Below are positions 55,204 through 63,772 of a DNA stretch of 64,000 nt, in pieces. Where the stretch lies: NCBI RefSeq assembly GCF_947495675.1, contig NZ_CANLZX010000004.1:62001-126000 (forward strand). Direction: 5' to 3'. Below the pieces are notes generated by a model. The model made no database searches. It was not told where the DNA came from and worked only from the letters and a program-made list of their open reading frames with translations. Position 1 is the stretch's first letter. Each line of letters begins with the position of its first letter. The stretch is from an uncultured Algibacter sp. GTDB lineage: Bacteria; Bacteroidota; Bacteroidia; Flavobacteriales; Flavobacteriaceae. Made by a program: the position numbers and the translations under genes.

Positions 55204-56685
55204 TTATCTGCTTATAGGTTTGTGGTTAAGAGTGTGTTTTCGAAGAATTCGTTTGCTTTCTTCCATTACTTTTTTGTTTTTTCTAAGATTCCATAGTGTA
55301 TCACCAGCTTTTTTTCTAGACGTATCAAAATCTATAATTGGGTTTGGGTAATCTATACCAAGTTTAAAATTGTAAAATTGTTGTTCTAATTCGGTCATTA
55401 AATACGGCTGATGTGCAAAAGGCGTATCTAGTGATCTTAATTCAGGAACCCATTTTTTTATAAAAGAAGCTTCAGGATCATGTTCTAGGCTATTTTTTAT
55501 TGGATTATAAATTCTAAGCATATTAATACCTGTTTCTCCTGCTTGCATTTGTAATTGCGGAAAATGAATTCCAGGTTCAAAATCTAAAAACATTTGAGAT
55601 AAATGAGTTGTAGCTTCTTGCCATGGTTGCCAAAGGTTATGGGTGAAAAAAGAAACCACTAAAGCTCGCATTCTAAAATTTAAATACCCTGTTTCGTTTA
55701 AACATCGCATGCAAGCATCAACTAATGGGTAGCCTGTTTGTCCGGTTTTCCAAGCATCTTGATACGATTTTGAAACACTTTTTTTTAATTTGTGAAAGCC
55801 TTTGTTAATGCTAGCCTCTTCCATGGTGTGTTCCATTTCAAATTTTTGAATAAAATGTGCTTGCCAGCGTAAGCGAGACATAAATGCTTCAAGAGCTTTT
55901 TTGTGTTTCGATGTGCTTTTTAAATGATAGGCTTCATGGTAAACCTCTCTTACAGATAAGTTTCCCCAAGCAATATATGGTGAAATCCTGCTACAGCTAC
56001 TTCTTGATAATTCTGGTTTAGATATGTTAAACATGTAATTTGCGTACCTGTCTTTAAAAAACGATTTTAAGTACTTAAGAGCCATTGTACGGCCGCCTTT
56101 TTGAAAAGGAGAATTACTGTTTGTTTTTAAATCTGGTAGTTTAAAAAGAGTTTCTAATTTTTCAATCTCATTTATGGTTAATAGTTGATTGTTTTCTGGT
56201 GTAAACTTTAGTGGTTCAATTTCATAAAAAGCGTTACAAAGTGCATTCCAGTTATTTCTATTTATTAAACCTCTTCTTACTCCATTATTTATATTTTCAT
56301 GCCATCTTATTAAGTTGTTTTTACAAAAGCGTTTAAAGTTTTTGTCTCTTTCGTAAGTTACTAGTATACCGGTTTCTTGATGCGAGAAAACATCCGTTAT
56401 TTTGAAATTATTGAGTAATTGATTAAAAGTGGCAATGATATCAGATTGAACTATTAATACTTTAGAGTTGTAAGGTTTTAAAGCTGCATTTAAATCCATT
56501 AAAGATTCTTTTATAAAATCCCAATGGCGCTGGCTATAATGTGCATCATTTAATAAAATAGGTTCAAAACTATAGAGAAATAAAACGCGTACACCTGTTT
56601 TTAATGCATTAAAAATGGCTTCATTATCCTGTAAACGCAAATCGCGCTTTAGCCAGACCACATGTATTTGGGGTTTAGTATTCAT
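55204..56685 (-). CDS. Cryptochrome/photolyase family protein, divergent subclass
   Basis: The 493-aa protein has the photolyase N-terminus (IHVVWLKRDLRLQDNEAIFN), SRISPYIAWGNLSVREVYHE, WQAHFIQKFEMEHTMEEASI, TGYPLVDACMRCLNETGYLN and QMQAGETGINMLRIYNP. The classic GNWQW-AG-G-D segment of CPD photolyases is changed to a QMQAGETG form, so it is not the classic class, DASH or FeS type. It could repair DNA or act as a photoreceptor. It overlaps the upstream FeS-BCP gene by 11 bp. Confidence 0.85.
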   Translation of the reverse strand: MNTKPQIHVVWLKRDLRLQDNEAIFNALKTGVRVLFLYSFEPILLNDAHYSQRHWDFIKESLMDLNAALKPYNSKVLIVQSDIIATFNQLLNNFKITDVFSHQETGILVTYERDKNFKRFCKNNLIRWHENINNGVRRGLINRNNWNALCNAFYEIEPLKFTPENNQLLTINEIEKLETLFKLPDLKTNSNSPFQKGGRTMALKYLKSFFKDRYANYMFNISKPELSRSSCSRISPYIAWGNLSVREVYHEAYHLKSTSKHKKALEAFMSRLRWQAHFIQKFEMEHTMEEASINKGFHKLKKSVSKSYQDAWKTGQTGYPLVDACMRCLNETGYLNFRMRALVVSFFTHNLWQPWQEATTHLSQMFLDFEPGIHFPQLQMQAGETGINMLRIYNPIKNSLEHDPEASFIKKWVPELRSLDTPFAHQPYLMTELEQQFYNFKLGIDYPNPIIDFDTSRKKAGDTLWNLRKNKKVMEESKRILRKHTLNHKPISR

Positions 56686-58207
56686 CTTGATGCGCTATTA
56701 TATGTTGTGCTTTTTCTTTTATTTTTTGTAATTCAGTTGCGCCCATTTTGTCTAATAAACTATACATCATGCCCATTCTAAAATTGTTTCCTAATTGTTC
56801 TCTTTTTTCATCTAAAAAATTCCAATAAAGGCTATTAAAAGGGCAAGCATCTTTTTCTGTTTTTTTATTTTTATTATAATGGCAGTTACTACAATAATCA
56901 CTCATTTTATTTATATAAGAACCTGAAGATACATAGGGTTTTGTTGCTATTTTTCCACCATCAGCAAACTGGCTCATGCCTCTTGTATTGGTGAGTTGTA
57001 CCCATTCTATAGCATCTACGTATATGCCTAAATACCAATTATCAACTTCATCAGGATGTGTTTGTGTTAAAAGTGCATAATTACCAGTAATCATTAAGCG
57101 CTGTATATGGTGCGCATAACCATTATCTAATGAGTTAGAAATGGCATGTTTTAAACAATTCATTTTGGTGTTTCCAGTCCAGAAAAAATTTGCAAGTTTA
57201 TTATAATTGTTAAGCTCGTTTTTTTGTTTATAATTTGGCATAAAAGCCCAATACATGCCTCGCATATATTCCCGCCAGCCTATAACTTGTCTAATAAAAC
57301 CTTCTACTTGAGAGATATGAATATCATTGCCATGTTTTCTATAATAATTAATAACAGTTTTTACAATATCTTTAGGGGAAAGGAGCTTTAAATTCATGGC
57401 GAATGATAATCGTGAATGAAATAAATAGTCCTCATTAGTATGCATGGCATCTTGGTAATCTCCAAAATGGATTAATAATGCTTCACAGAAATATTTGAGT
57501 TGATTTAAAGCTTGTGATCTTGTAATAGGGTAGGAGAAGGTTTTAATTTCAAACTTCCCTAAGGTCTTTATGTTTGCTTTTTCAATGTCTTTAACAACTT
57601 CTGTAATATCATTTTTAAACATTTTATAATTAGGGATTTCAACATCGCCTTTCCATTTATTTCGATTGCTTTTATCATAATTCCATTTACCACCTTCAGG
57701 TTGATTGGCTACAATTAAAATGTCGTGTTTTTTGCGCATATCTCGATAAAAATTCTCCATGAGATACTGCTTTTTACCTTCAAAAAAAGTTGCTAAATCT
57801 TTACGTTTTGTATAAAAATGTTCTGCTGAAACTACTTGAGATGGGATATCTAATGATTGGCAAAAGGATTTTAATTGTACATCTAACCTATATTCATCAG
57901 GAAATATATATTCAAACTTTTCAATGCCATATTTCTTTATTAATAATGATAGGTTTTTTGTTACGCATTGGGTGTTGTTTTTGTCATTAATTTTGAAATA
58001 TGAAACCTGGTGATTTTGTGATTTTAAATCTTCTGAAAACTGACGCATAGCTGCAAAAAAACCAATCACTTTTTGAATGTGGTGTGTTACATAATCAGTC
58101 TCTTGACGCATTTCAAAAAAACAATAAACAATGTTATTGTTAGCCTCTTTAAACCACGAGTGTTTAATGTTGAGTTGATCGCCTAAAATAAGTCTAAGAG
58201 TTTTCAT
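56675..58207 (-). CDS. FeS-BCP type cryptochrome/photolyase (PhrB-like)
   Basis: The 510-aa protein starts MKTLRLILGDQLN, then FEMRQETDYVTHHIQKVIGF, QVEGFIRQVIGWREYMRGMY and GMSQFADGGKIATKPYVSSG. A [4Fe-4S] cluster is implied by Cys in TKMNCLKHAI and by YCSNCHYN with a later DACPFN, matching the four cysteines of PhrB/CryB. This class repairs (6-4) photoproducts in Agrobacterium. The true start is ATG 58207 (two bases before the DASH stop); the longer frame to 58261 lies within the DASH gene. Confidence 0.93.
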   Translation of the reverse strand: MKTLRLILGDQLNIKHSWFKEANNNIVYCFFEMRQETDYVTHHIQKVIGFFAAMRQFSEDLKSQNHQVSYFKINDKNNTQCVTKNLSLLIKKYGIEKFEYIFPDEYRLDVQLKSFCQSLDIPSQVVSAEHFYTKRKDLATFFEGKKQYLMENFYRDMRKKHDILIVANQPEGGKWNYDKSNRNKWKGDVEIPNYKMFKNDITEVVKDIEKANIKTLGKFEIKTFSYPITRSQALNQLKYFCEALLIHFGDYQDAMHTNEDYLFHSRLSFAMNLKLLSPKDIVKTVINYYRKHGNDIHISQVEGFIRQVIGWREYMRGMYWAFMPNYKQKNELNNYNKLANFFWTGNTKMNCLKHAISNSLDNGYAHHIQRLMITGNYALLTQTHPDEVDNWYLGIYVDAIEWVQLTNTRGMSQFADGGKIATKPYVSSGSYINKMSDYCSNCHYNKNKKTEKDACPFNSLYWNFLDEKREQLGNNFRMGMMYSLLDKMGATELQKIKEKAQHIIAHQDEY

Positions 58208-58208
58208 T

Positions 58209-59519
58209 TTAAAATAAAGTTTCTTGTAACCATAAATTTTGAAATTTCCCGTTGGCATCATAGCGTTCTGCTTGTAACGCTACATTAAATTTTCTATCTC
58301 TAGGATCATTACCAACGCCAGATACATACATCCAATTACCGTAATTACTGTGTACATCGTAATCAATAAGTAGCGATTCAAAATATGCAGCGCCAATTCT
58401 CCAGTCTAATTTCAAATCTTTTGCGAAAAAAGACGCTACATTTTGCCTACCTCTATTGCTCATCCATCCTGTTTTTTTTAGCTCAATCATATTGGCATTT
58501 ACAAACTGAGATTTAGTCTCGCCATTTATCCAGTTTTGAATTAAAGATTTATCGTAATTCCAATCGTAAATTTTGTTAAGAATACCCCCAATTTTAAAAA
58601 TGGTATTCCCATGTTTTAATGAAATGTATTTAAAATAATCGCGCCAAATAAGTTCGAAAATTAACCAATAAGTTGACTGATTTTTAAAATGTTCTTTTTC
58701 AAATTGTTTAACTTCCCAATAAATGGTTTTTGCAGAAACACTACCGTTTGCCAACCAAGGCGAAAATTTTGAACTAAAGTCTGTTCCTATCAATCCATTT
58801 CTTGTTTTTTTATAAAAACCTAGTTTCTTAGTTTCAAAAAAATAATATTTTAACCTCTTTAAAGCTTCATCTTCGCCGCCTTTAAATGGAAATGCCGTAT
58901 TTAAATGTGTTTTAAAGTCTTTAAAACCTAAATCTTGTAATGTTGGAATTTTTGTTGAATTATCAATATTCTCAATGGCTTTAATATTGTTGTTTAAATT
59001 TATATTTTTAACAATACTGTGCTTTTCAACATGCTTTCTAAAATCTGTAAACACTTTAGGAATATTAGAAATAGCCATATTAATATTATCCGGATGGTAT
59101 AAAAACTGATTATAGTATGTTTTATAATACAAGCTTTTTGAAAGCACTTTTTTTAAATTTTTAAAAACTATTTGTTCCTCATATGTCCATTGGTTTTGCA
59201 GGTATATTGTGTTTATTTTGTGTTTTGTTATTAATTTAGGAATACACTTTTCGGGCAGTTCCACAAAAACAAATAATTCGATATTTATTTTTTTAAGATT
59301 TGCTTTTAAATTTTGAATAGTTTCAATAAGAAATTGTGCTCTGAATTTTTCTGTTTTTTTAAATCCGAATTCATCAATTTTAAACTGCCTAGGATCAAAG
59401 CAATACGCAGCTATAATGTGATTATTTTCTAAAATTGCCTGGTTTAAAACATCATTGTCATGAACGCGTAGATCGTTTGTAAACCAAACTAAACTTGTAT
59501 TGTTTTGTTTCTCCTGCAT
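58209..59519 (-). CDS. cryD: DASH family cryptochrome
   Basis: The 436-aa protein begins [20 protein letters not shown]. It has [20 protein letters not shown] (DASH-specific), [57 protein letters not shown] and [20 protein letters not shown]. The N-terminal antenna domain and RQNVASF-D-DWR segment define DASH cryptochromes, which repair single-stranded CPDs and may signal. Its first codons overlap the 3' end of the DUF2256 gene by 31 bp. Confidence 0.94.
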   Translation of the reverse strand: MQEKQNNTSLVWFTNDLRVHDNDVLNQAILENNHIIAAYCFDPRQFKIDEFGFKKTEKFRAQFLIETIQNLKANLKKINIELFVFVELPEKCIPKLITKHKINTIYLQNQWTYEEQIVFKNLKKVLSKSLYYKTYYNQFLYHPDNINMAISNIPKVFTDFRKHVEKHSIVKNINLNNNIKAIENIDNSTKIPTLQDLGFKDFKTHLNTAFPFKGGEDEALKRLKYYFFETKKLGFYKKTRNGLIGTDFSSKFSPWLANGSVSAKTIYWEVKQFEKEHFKNQSTYWLIFELIWRDYFKYISLKHGNTIFKIGGILNKIYDWNYDKSLIQNWINGETKSQFVNANMIELKKTGWMSNRGRQNVASFFAKDLKLDWRIGAAYFESLLIDYDVHSNYGNWMYVSGVGNDPRDRKFNVALQAERYDANGKFQNLWLQETLF

Positions 59520-59638
59520 CTTTCACTACAATATTTTATTGAATTCCAATTTTTTTCCCATTTTTTACGCCAACTAAACGGCCGTTTGCAAACTGGACAT
59601 ATTTTTTTTGGAAGATTTTGCTTTTTAAGATTAGGCAT
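59489..59638 (-). CDS. DUF2256 zinc-finger-like small protein (49 aa)
   Basis: I found this gene by hand translation: [20 protein letters not shown], then [20 protein letters not shown] and CRRNKTIQV. It has a CPxCxRPF block and a W..VKYCSxRC-type block, so two CxxC-like pairs could bind zinc. This is the DUF2256 pattern, often encoded beside cryptochromes. It overlaps the upstream SDR gene by 8 bp and the DASH gene by 31 bp, so it is fully embedded in the operon. Function is unknown. Confidence 0.88.
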   Translation of the reverse strand: MPNLKKQNLPKKICPVCKRPFSWRKKWEKNWNSIKYCSERCRRNKTIQV

Positions 59639-61055
59639 TAACTAATTTATTAATCATACCTCTAAAAATAAATCCATGAAAAGGTAATACACTATACCAA
59701 TACAGTCTACCCCAAAGTCCGCGTGGTCTAAAAGTTGCTGTTTGTTTTAGTATATTATCTTCAATTTTAAATTCTAGCCAAGCCTCACCAGGTAATCGCA
59801 TTTCTGCGTATAATAATAGTTTTTGTTGTTCTTTATTAGCAAAAATTACTCTCCAAAAGTCTAGGGCATCACCCGCATCTAGTTCTGTTGGGCTGGTTCG
59901 ACCGCGACGTAAACCAATACCTCCAAATAACTTATCAATATAACCTCTAATTTGCCACAAAAAGGTGCCATAGTACCAACCAGTTTTTCCTCCAATAGCC
60001 CAAATTTTGTTGATTGTTAGTTCTGAGTTTGTTACGTTTCTTTCTTTGTAATCTTTAAAACAGCCGTATTTAGGAACGTTAACATATTTGTGCAATTGAT
60101 TTCTTAGTCTTCCGCTACTTACCATAGAATCTTTCCAGCTTGAAACAATACTATTTTGCTCTATTTTTTCGAAAGCTAATGAAACAGCTTCTTTGTAAGT
60201 AATTGGGTTTACATTTAGAATTTTATTTATATCACTAGGTTTTCCAATAATTTGAACACCCATACTGTCTACTAAAGATGTTGCTAATTTGTAAGAGGTA
60301 GAAGTAACAAAATACAGCCAGTATGATGATAGTTTTGGAGTCATAACAGGCACAGTTAAAATGTAACGTTTTAGTTCTCTAACTTCTGCAAATTGTAACA
60401 GCATTTCTTTGTAAGTAAGAATTTCTGGTCCAAATACATCGTATGTTTTATTGTATAATTTCTTATTTCCGGCAGCACTAGATAAAAACGTTAAAACATC
60501 TCTAACAGCTAAGGGTTGAGTTTTTGTATTTAGCCATTTTGGTGCAATCATAAAAGGAAGTTTTTCAACTAGATCTCTTATAATCTCAAAGGAAGAGCTG
60601 CCAGATCCAACAATAATTCCAGCTTTGAATATCGTGAGAGCATATTTATTTGAAGCTAATATCTCTTCAACATTTTTTCTAGAACGTAAATGTTTTGATA
60701 GTTTTTCTTCATTGGTAATACCACTAAGGTAAATAACTTGTTGCGTGTCTGTAGTTTCAATATATTTTTTGAAATTAACAGCACAACGTTCTTCAAGCGA
60801 TTCAAAATCTTTTGAAGAATTAGACATAGAGTGAATTAAGTAATACGCTACATCTATTTTTTTTGGAATATCATTTAATGTTTCAGGTTTTAAAAAATCA
60901 CCTTCAATAACAAAAATATTTTCATCTTCTGCATAGCTTTTATCAGCTCTAAGTCTATCTCGTACAATACAAATAACCGTATGCCCTTCATTTAATAAAA
61001 AGGGAATAAGACGTTTGCCTATGTAGCCTGTGGCACCGGTAACTAGAATATTCAT
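59631..61055 (-). CDS. SDR/NmrA-like protein with C-terminal DUF2867 domain
   Basis: The 474-aa protein has an N-terminal NAD(P)-binding Rossmann domain ([60 protein letters not shown]). A DUF2867 domain (~320-474) includes [40 protein letters not shown] and [20 protein letters not shown]. Such proteins commonly sit next to photolyases. The reaction is unknown. It lies 50 bp after the flavin reductase gene in the operon. Confidence 0.9.
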   Translation of the reverse strand: MNILVTGATGYIGKRLIPFLLNEGHTVICIVRDRLRADKSYAEDENIFVIEGDFLKPETLNDIPKKIDVAYYLIHSMSNSSKDFESLEERCAVNFKKYIETTDTQQVIYLSGITNEEKLSKHLRSRKNVEEILASNKYALTIFKAGIIVGSGSSSFEIIRDLVEKLPFMIAPKWLNTKTQPLAVRDVLTFLSSAAGNKKLYNKTYDVFGPEILTYKEMLLQFAEVRELKRYILTVPVMTPKLSSYWLYFVTSTSYKLATSLVDSMGVQIIGKPSDINKILNVNPITYKEAVSLAFEKIEQNSIVSSWKDSMVSSGRLRNQLHKYVNVPKYGCFKDYKERNVTNSELTINKIWAIGGKTGWYYGTFLWQIRGYIDKLFGGIGLRRGRTSPTELDAGDALDFWRVIFANKEQQKLLLYAEMRLPGEAWLEFKIEDNILKQTATFRPRGLWGRLYWYSVLPFHGFIFRGMINKLVNA

Positions 61056-61105
61056 ATTGATTTTTTAAAAGCGTTATCATTACTTGTTATAACGGTGTGC
61101 TTAAA

Positions 61106-61738
61106 TTAAGCTTTCACCTCTAGTGCTTTTGGTCTTTGGTAGCCATAACGTGAGTTTGTACTAGGAACCGCATAACCATCCAATCCATTTATAGCAGCTA
61201 CTTTGGCTTTTGATAGGTTAATAAAACCATCATTTTCAATAAGGTTATCATTTGTGTGCAACCCTATTATTTTGCCAATAACTAATATAGTGTTATTAGC
61301 CTTAATGTCATACTCTTCAACAAATTGCATTGCCAATTGTATGGGGGCATTTTTTACAAAAGGTGCTTCAAAATTATTTTTAAATTCTGATTCTAAACTA
61401 GTCACATCAAATTCTGAAATTGATTTATCGTATTTAGCAGAAGTATGATGCGCATCTTTAGTTATATTATTGTGTATATGGTTTATGGTATAAAATCCAG
61501 TAGCTTTTATGTTTTCGTATGTATTTCTTATAACAGTTGTAGGCCTTAAAAAAAAGCCAAGTATAGCTGGGCTTGAACCAATGTGCGTAACAGAGCTAAA
61601 TACTGCTACGTTTTCAATACCATTGTTAGATATTGAACCAATAAGGTTTGCAGATTTATATCCAGAACAACTATTTATTAAGTTGATTTTATATAAATGC
61701 TCAAGGTTATTTAATTCTGTTTCACTAAAATATGCCAT
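61106..61738 (-). CDS. Flavin reductase family protein
   Basis: This 210-aa FMN-binding split-barrel protein has SCSGYKSANLIGSISNNGIE, NVAVFSSVTHIGSSPAILGF, RPTTVIRNTYENIKATGFYT and INHIHNNITKDAHHTSAKYD. It could supply reduced flavin to the photolyases/cryptochromes, but no evidence beyond neighbourhood shows this. Its ATG shares one base with the stop of the upstream AarF-like gene (TAATG), indicating coupling. Confidence 0.9.
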   Translation of the reverse strand: MAYFSETELNNLEHLYKINLINSCSGYKSANLIGSISNNGIENVAVFSSVTHIGSSPAILGFFLRPTTVIRNTYENIKATGFYTINHIHNNITKDAHHTSAKYDKSISEFDVTSLESEFKNNFEAPFVKNAPIQLAMQFVEEYDIKANNTILVIGKIIGLHTNDNLIENDGFINLSKAKVAAINGLDGYAVPSTNSRYGYQRPKALEVKA

Positions 61739-63048
61739 TACAAATGCAGATAATTATTTATTTTAATATTTTGAGCTTTTAAATCAAACATTAAATTATA
61801 TAAACCAAAAAAGGTTCTATTAATATAAATAAAATGCTTAGACCCTCTATTACCATTCATCTTTTTTAAATCGGTACTTTTAGAATAACGTTCGCCTAAC
61901 TCGGCTATTTTTCCAAAAAATTCGGCATCAGAAAAATCAAAAGTTTCTTGTTGAAATGGTTGTGTAAATAAACTCAACATATCATAAAACATTTCGGTAA
62001 AAAAGGCTAACTCTTCTTCACTATCTTCTTCTTTAAGTATTTCAAGTTCGTAAAGTTTAGAAACAAAATAGTTTTTATTGTTAATGTTTTCTTCTTTTGC
62101 TAACTCAAAATAAGGTGTGTAAAATTCCATTGGAATGCTTTTCATACAGCCAAAATCTAAGGCTATTAACTGGCCTTCCTCATTAACTAAAAAGTTTCCT
62201 GGATGTGGATCTGCATGCACTTTTTTCAAATTATGAATTTGAAACATGTAGAAATCCCATAGGGCCTGTCCTAATTTATTAGATATTACTTGGTTTGTGT
62301 TGTAAGCTGTAAATTCAGAAAGGTGCTCACCTTTCATATAATCCATAGTTAAAATACGCTCAGAAGAAAGTTCTTCGTAATATCCTGGAAACAATAGATT
62401 TGAAATATGAGAGCATGCTAAAGATATTTCCTTGCTTTGCTTCATTTCTAATACATAATTGGTTTCCTCTGTTAACTTATTTTCAACTTCTTTAAAATAC
62501 TTATCTGAGTCTTTACCTTTAATATTAAACATACTCATGGCTATAGGTTTTACCATAGCTAAATCTGAAGCAATACTTTCCGCAACTCCTGGATATTGGA
62601 TTTTCACAGCAAGTTTTTTCCCATTCTTAGTTGCAATATGCACCTGACCGATGCTCGCAGCGTTAACAGAAGTTGCGTTAAAAGTATCAAATAAATCATT
62701 TGGGTGTTTCCCAAAATATTTTCTAAAAGTTTTTATAACTAAAGGAGGTGATAATGGTGGCACAGAAAACTGAGCCAAAGAAAATTTTTCTACATAAGCC
62801 TGAGGCAATATGCTTTTTTCCATACTTAACATTTGTGCTACTTTAAGTGCACTTCCTTTAAGCTGTTTTAGTCCATCATATATATCAGTAGCATTATTTT
62901 TATTAAGGCGCTCTTTAGCTTCTTCTTCAGTATTTACAATCTTGTCGCCATAATATTTTAAATAATTTACACCTACTTTAGCTCCCGTAGAGACTAGTTT
63001 TGTTGCCCGCTGAATTTTTGATGTTGGTATTTTATCTATCGTTTTCAT
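61738..63048 (-). CDS. AarF/UbiB (ABC1) family atypical kinase
   Basis: The 436-aa protein has the ABC1 family KxGQ-like motif LKGSALKVAQMLSMEKSILP, AASIGQVHIATKNGKKLAVK (alanine-rich loop and Lys), VHADPHPGNFLVNEEGQLIA and LDFGCMKSIP. The HADPHPGN and DFG motifs mark the kinase core. UbiB proteins support isoprenoid quinone or related lipid metabolism. It lacks the C-terminal membrane helices of E. coli UbiB. The position in a light operon is notable. Confidence 0.92.
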   Translation of the reverse strand: MKTIDKIPTSKIQRATKLVSTGAKVGVNYLKYYGDKIVNTEEEAKERLNKNNATDIYDGLKQLKGSALKVAQMLSMEKSILPQAYVEKFSLAQFSVPPLSPPLVIKTFRKYFGKHPNDLFDTFNATSVNAASIGQVHIATKNGKKLAVKIQYPGVAESIASDLAMVKPIAMSMFNIKGKDSDKYFKEVENKLTEETNYVLEMKQSKEISLACSHISNLLFPGYYEELSSERILTMDYMKGEHLSEFTAYNTNQVISNKLGQALWDFYMFQIHNLKKVHADPHPGNFLVNEEGQLIALDFGCMKSIPMEFYTPYFELAKEENINNKNYFVSKLYELEILKEEDSEEELAFFTEMFYDMLSLFTQPFQQETFDFSDAEFFGKIAELGERYSKSTDLKKMNGNRGSKHFIYINRTFFGLYNLMFDLKAQNIKINNYLHL

Positions 63049-63054
63049 AGGCTA

Positions 63055-63711
63055 TTAATTCATGTGGATTTTTTCTTTAAACAAAAACTTCCCTAAGTCT
63101 ATTACACTTTTTAAGGGCGCAATGTCTAACACATCAAACGTGGTATTCACAGATTTTTCAATAAAAATATCTGTCTTTTCAAACGAAGCAGAAGAATCAT
63201 CTAACCAAAATTTCATGGTTAATAATAATTGTAACCAAGCAGATTCTTTTAGTGCACGATCTTGTATTCTTTCAAGTTGATCTTGTTTTAAGTCTAGCAT
63301 TTGTATACCTAATTCACTAATATATTTTGTGAAATGAGTTTTTAAACCAGTAAGAATTTTTAACCCTTTAAGATCGGTTTTATATTTATCCAAAACATGT
63401 TTTACGTAACTTCTGTTGGCGGTTAAATTCTCGAAAAACGTGTAGTAAAAACTTAAAAGTTTATTTCTAGCATCAAAAATTTCATAATCCTCGCTTTTAT
63501 TTAAAGCAGTAATCGAATTAGTGAAAAAGGCTTCAAAAATTCCTTTTTCAATAGCTTCAAAAGATGAAAAATGCTCGTAAAATTTCGCTTCTTCAAAATT
63601 ATTCAACTTAGAAAAAGCAAATACTGTTTTTGGGTTGCTGTCATGTTCTAAAACATAATCCATATAAAATGTAATGATATCGTTTTTAGAGACTGTTTTT
63701 TTCTTTGCCAT
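63055..63711 (-). CDS. TetR family transcriptional regulator
   Basis: The 218-aa protein has an N-terminal helix-turn-helix domain (SKNDIITFYMDYVLEHDSNP, KTVFAFSKLNNFEEAKFYEH, FSSFEAIEKGIFEAFFTNSI) and a helical ligand-binding-type C-terminal part (~60-210). The HTH looks divergent but resembles the TetR group seen next to AarF/flavin-reductase genes. It is the first gene of the photolyase operon and is preceded by the palindrome shared with the second light promoter, so it may autoregulate. Confidence 0.78.
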   Translation of the reverse strand: MAKKKTVSKNDIITFYMDYVLEHDSNPKTVFAFSKLNNFEEAKFYEHFSSFEAIEKGIFEAFFTNSITALNKSEDYEIFDARNKLLSFYYTFFENLTANRSYVKHVLDKYKTDLKGLKILTGLKTHFTKYISELGIQMLDLKQDQLERIQDRALKESAWLQLLLTMKFWLDDSSASFEKTDIFIEKSVNTTFDVLDIAPLKSVIDLGKFLFKEKIHMN

Positions 63712-63729
63712 AACTTATATTATTTACAT

Positions 63730-63772
63730 CAAAGATATAAAATGTTTAACAAATAATAAAATAAGTTAAACA
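63730..63772 (-). promoter_or_regulatory. Promoter and bipartite palindrome upstream of the TetR gene
   Basis: The -7 box TATCTTTG (- strand, 63730-63737) is 5 bp from TGTTTAAC (63743-63750). After exactly 14 bp comes GTTAAACA (63765-63772). The start codon of the TetR gene is 19 bp downstream of the -7 box. Half-sites, spacing and position relative to the -7 box are the same as at 55098-55140. Confidence 0.78.

Noticed and set aside
58208..58261. Upstream in-frame ATG adding 18 residues to the FeS-BCP photolyase
   Set aside because: Lies within the DASH coding end, and the conserved N-terminus LRLILGDQLN begins right after the ATG at 58207.
58705..58712. Single TGTTTAAC inside the DASH gene
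   Set aside because: Same reason: no second half-site and no -7 box nearby.
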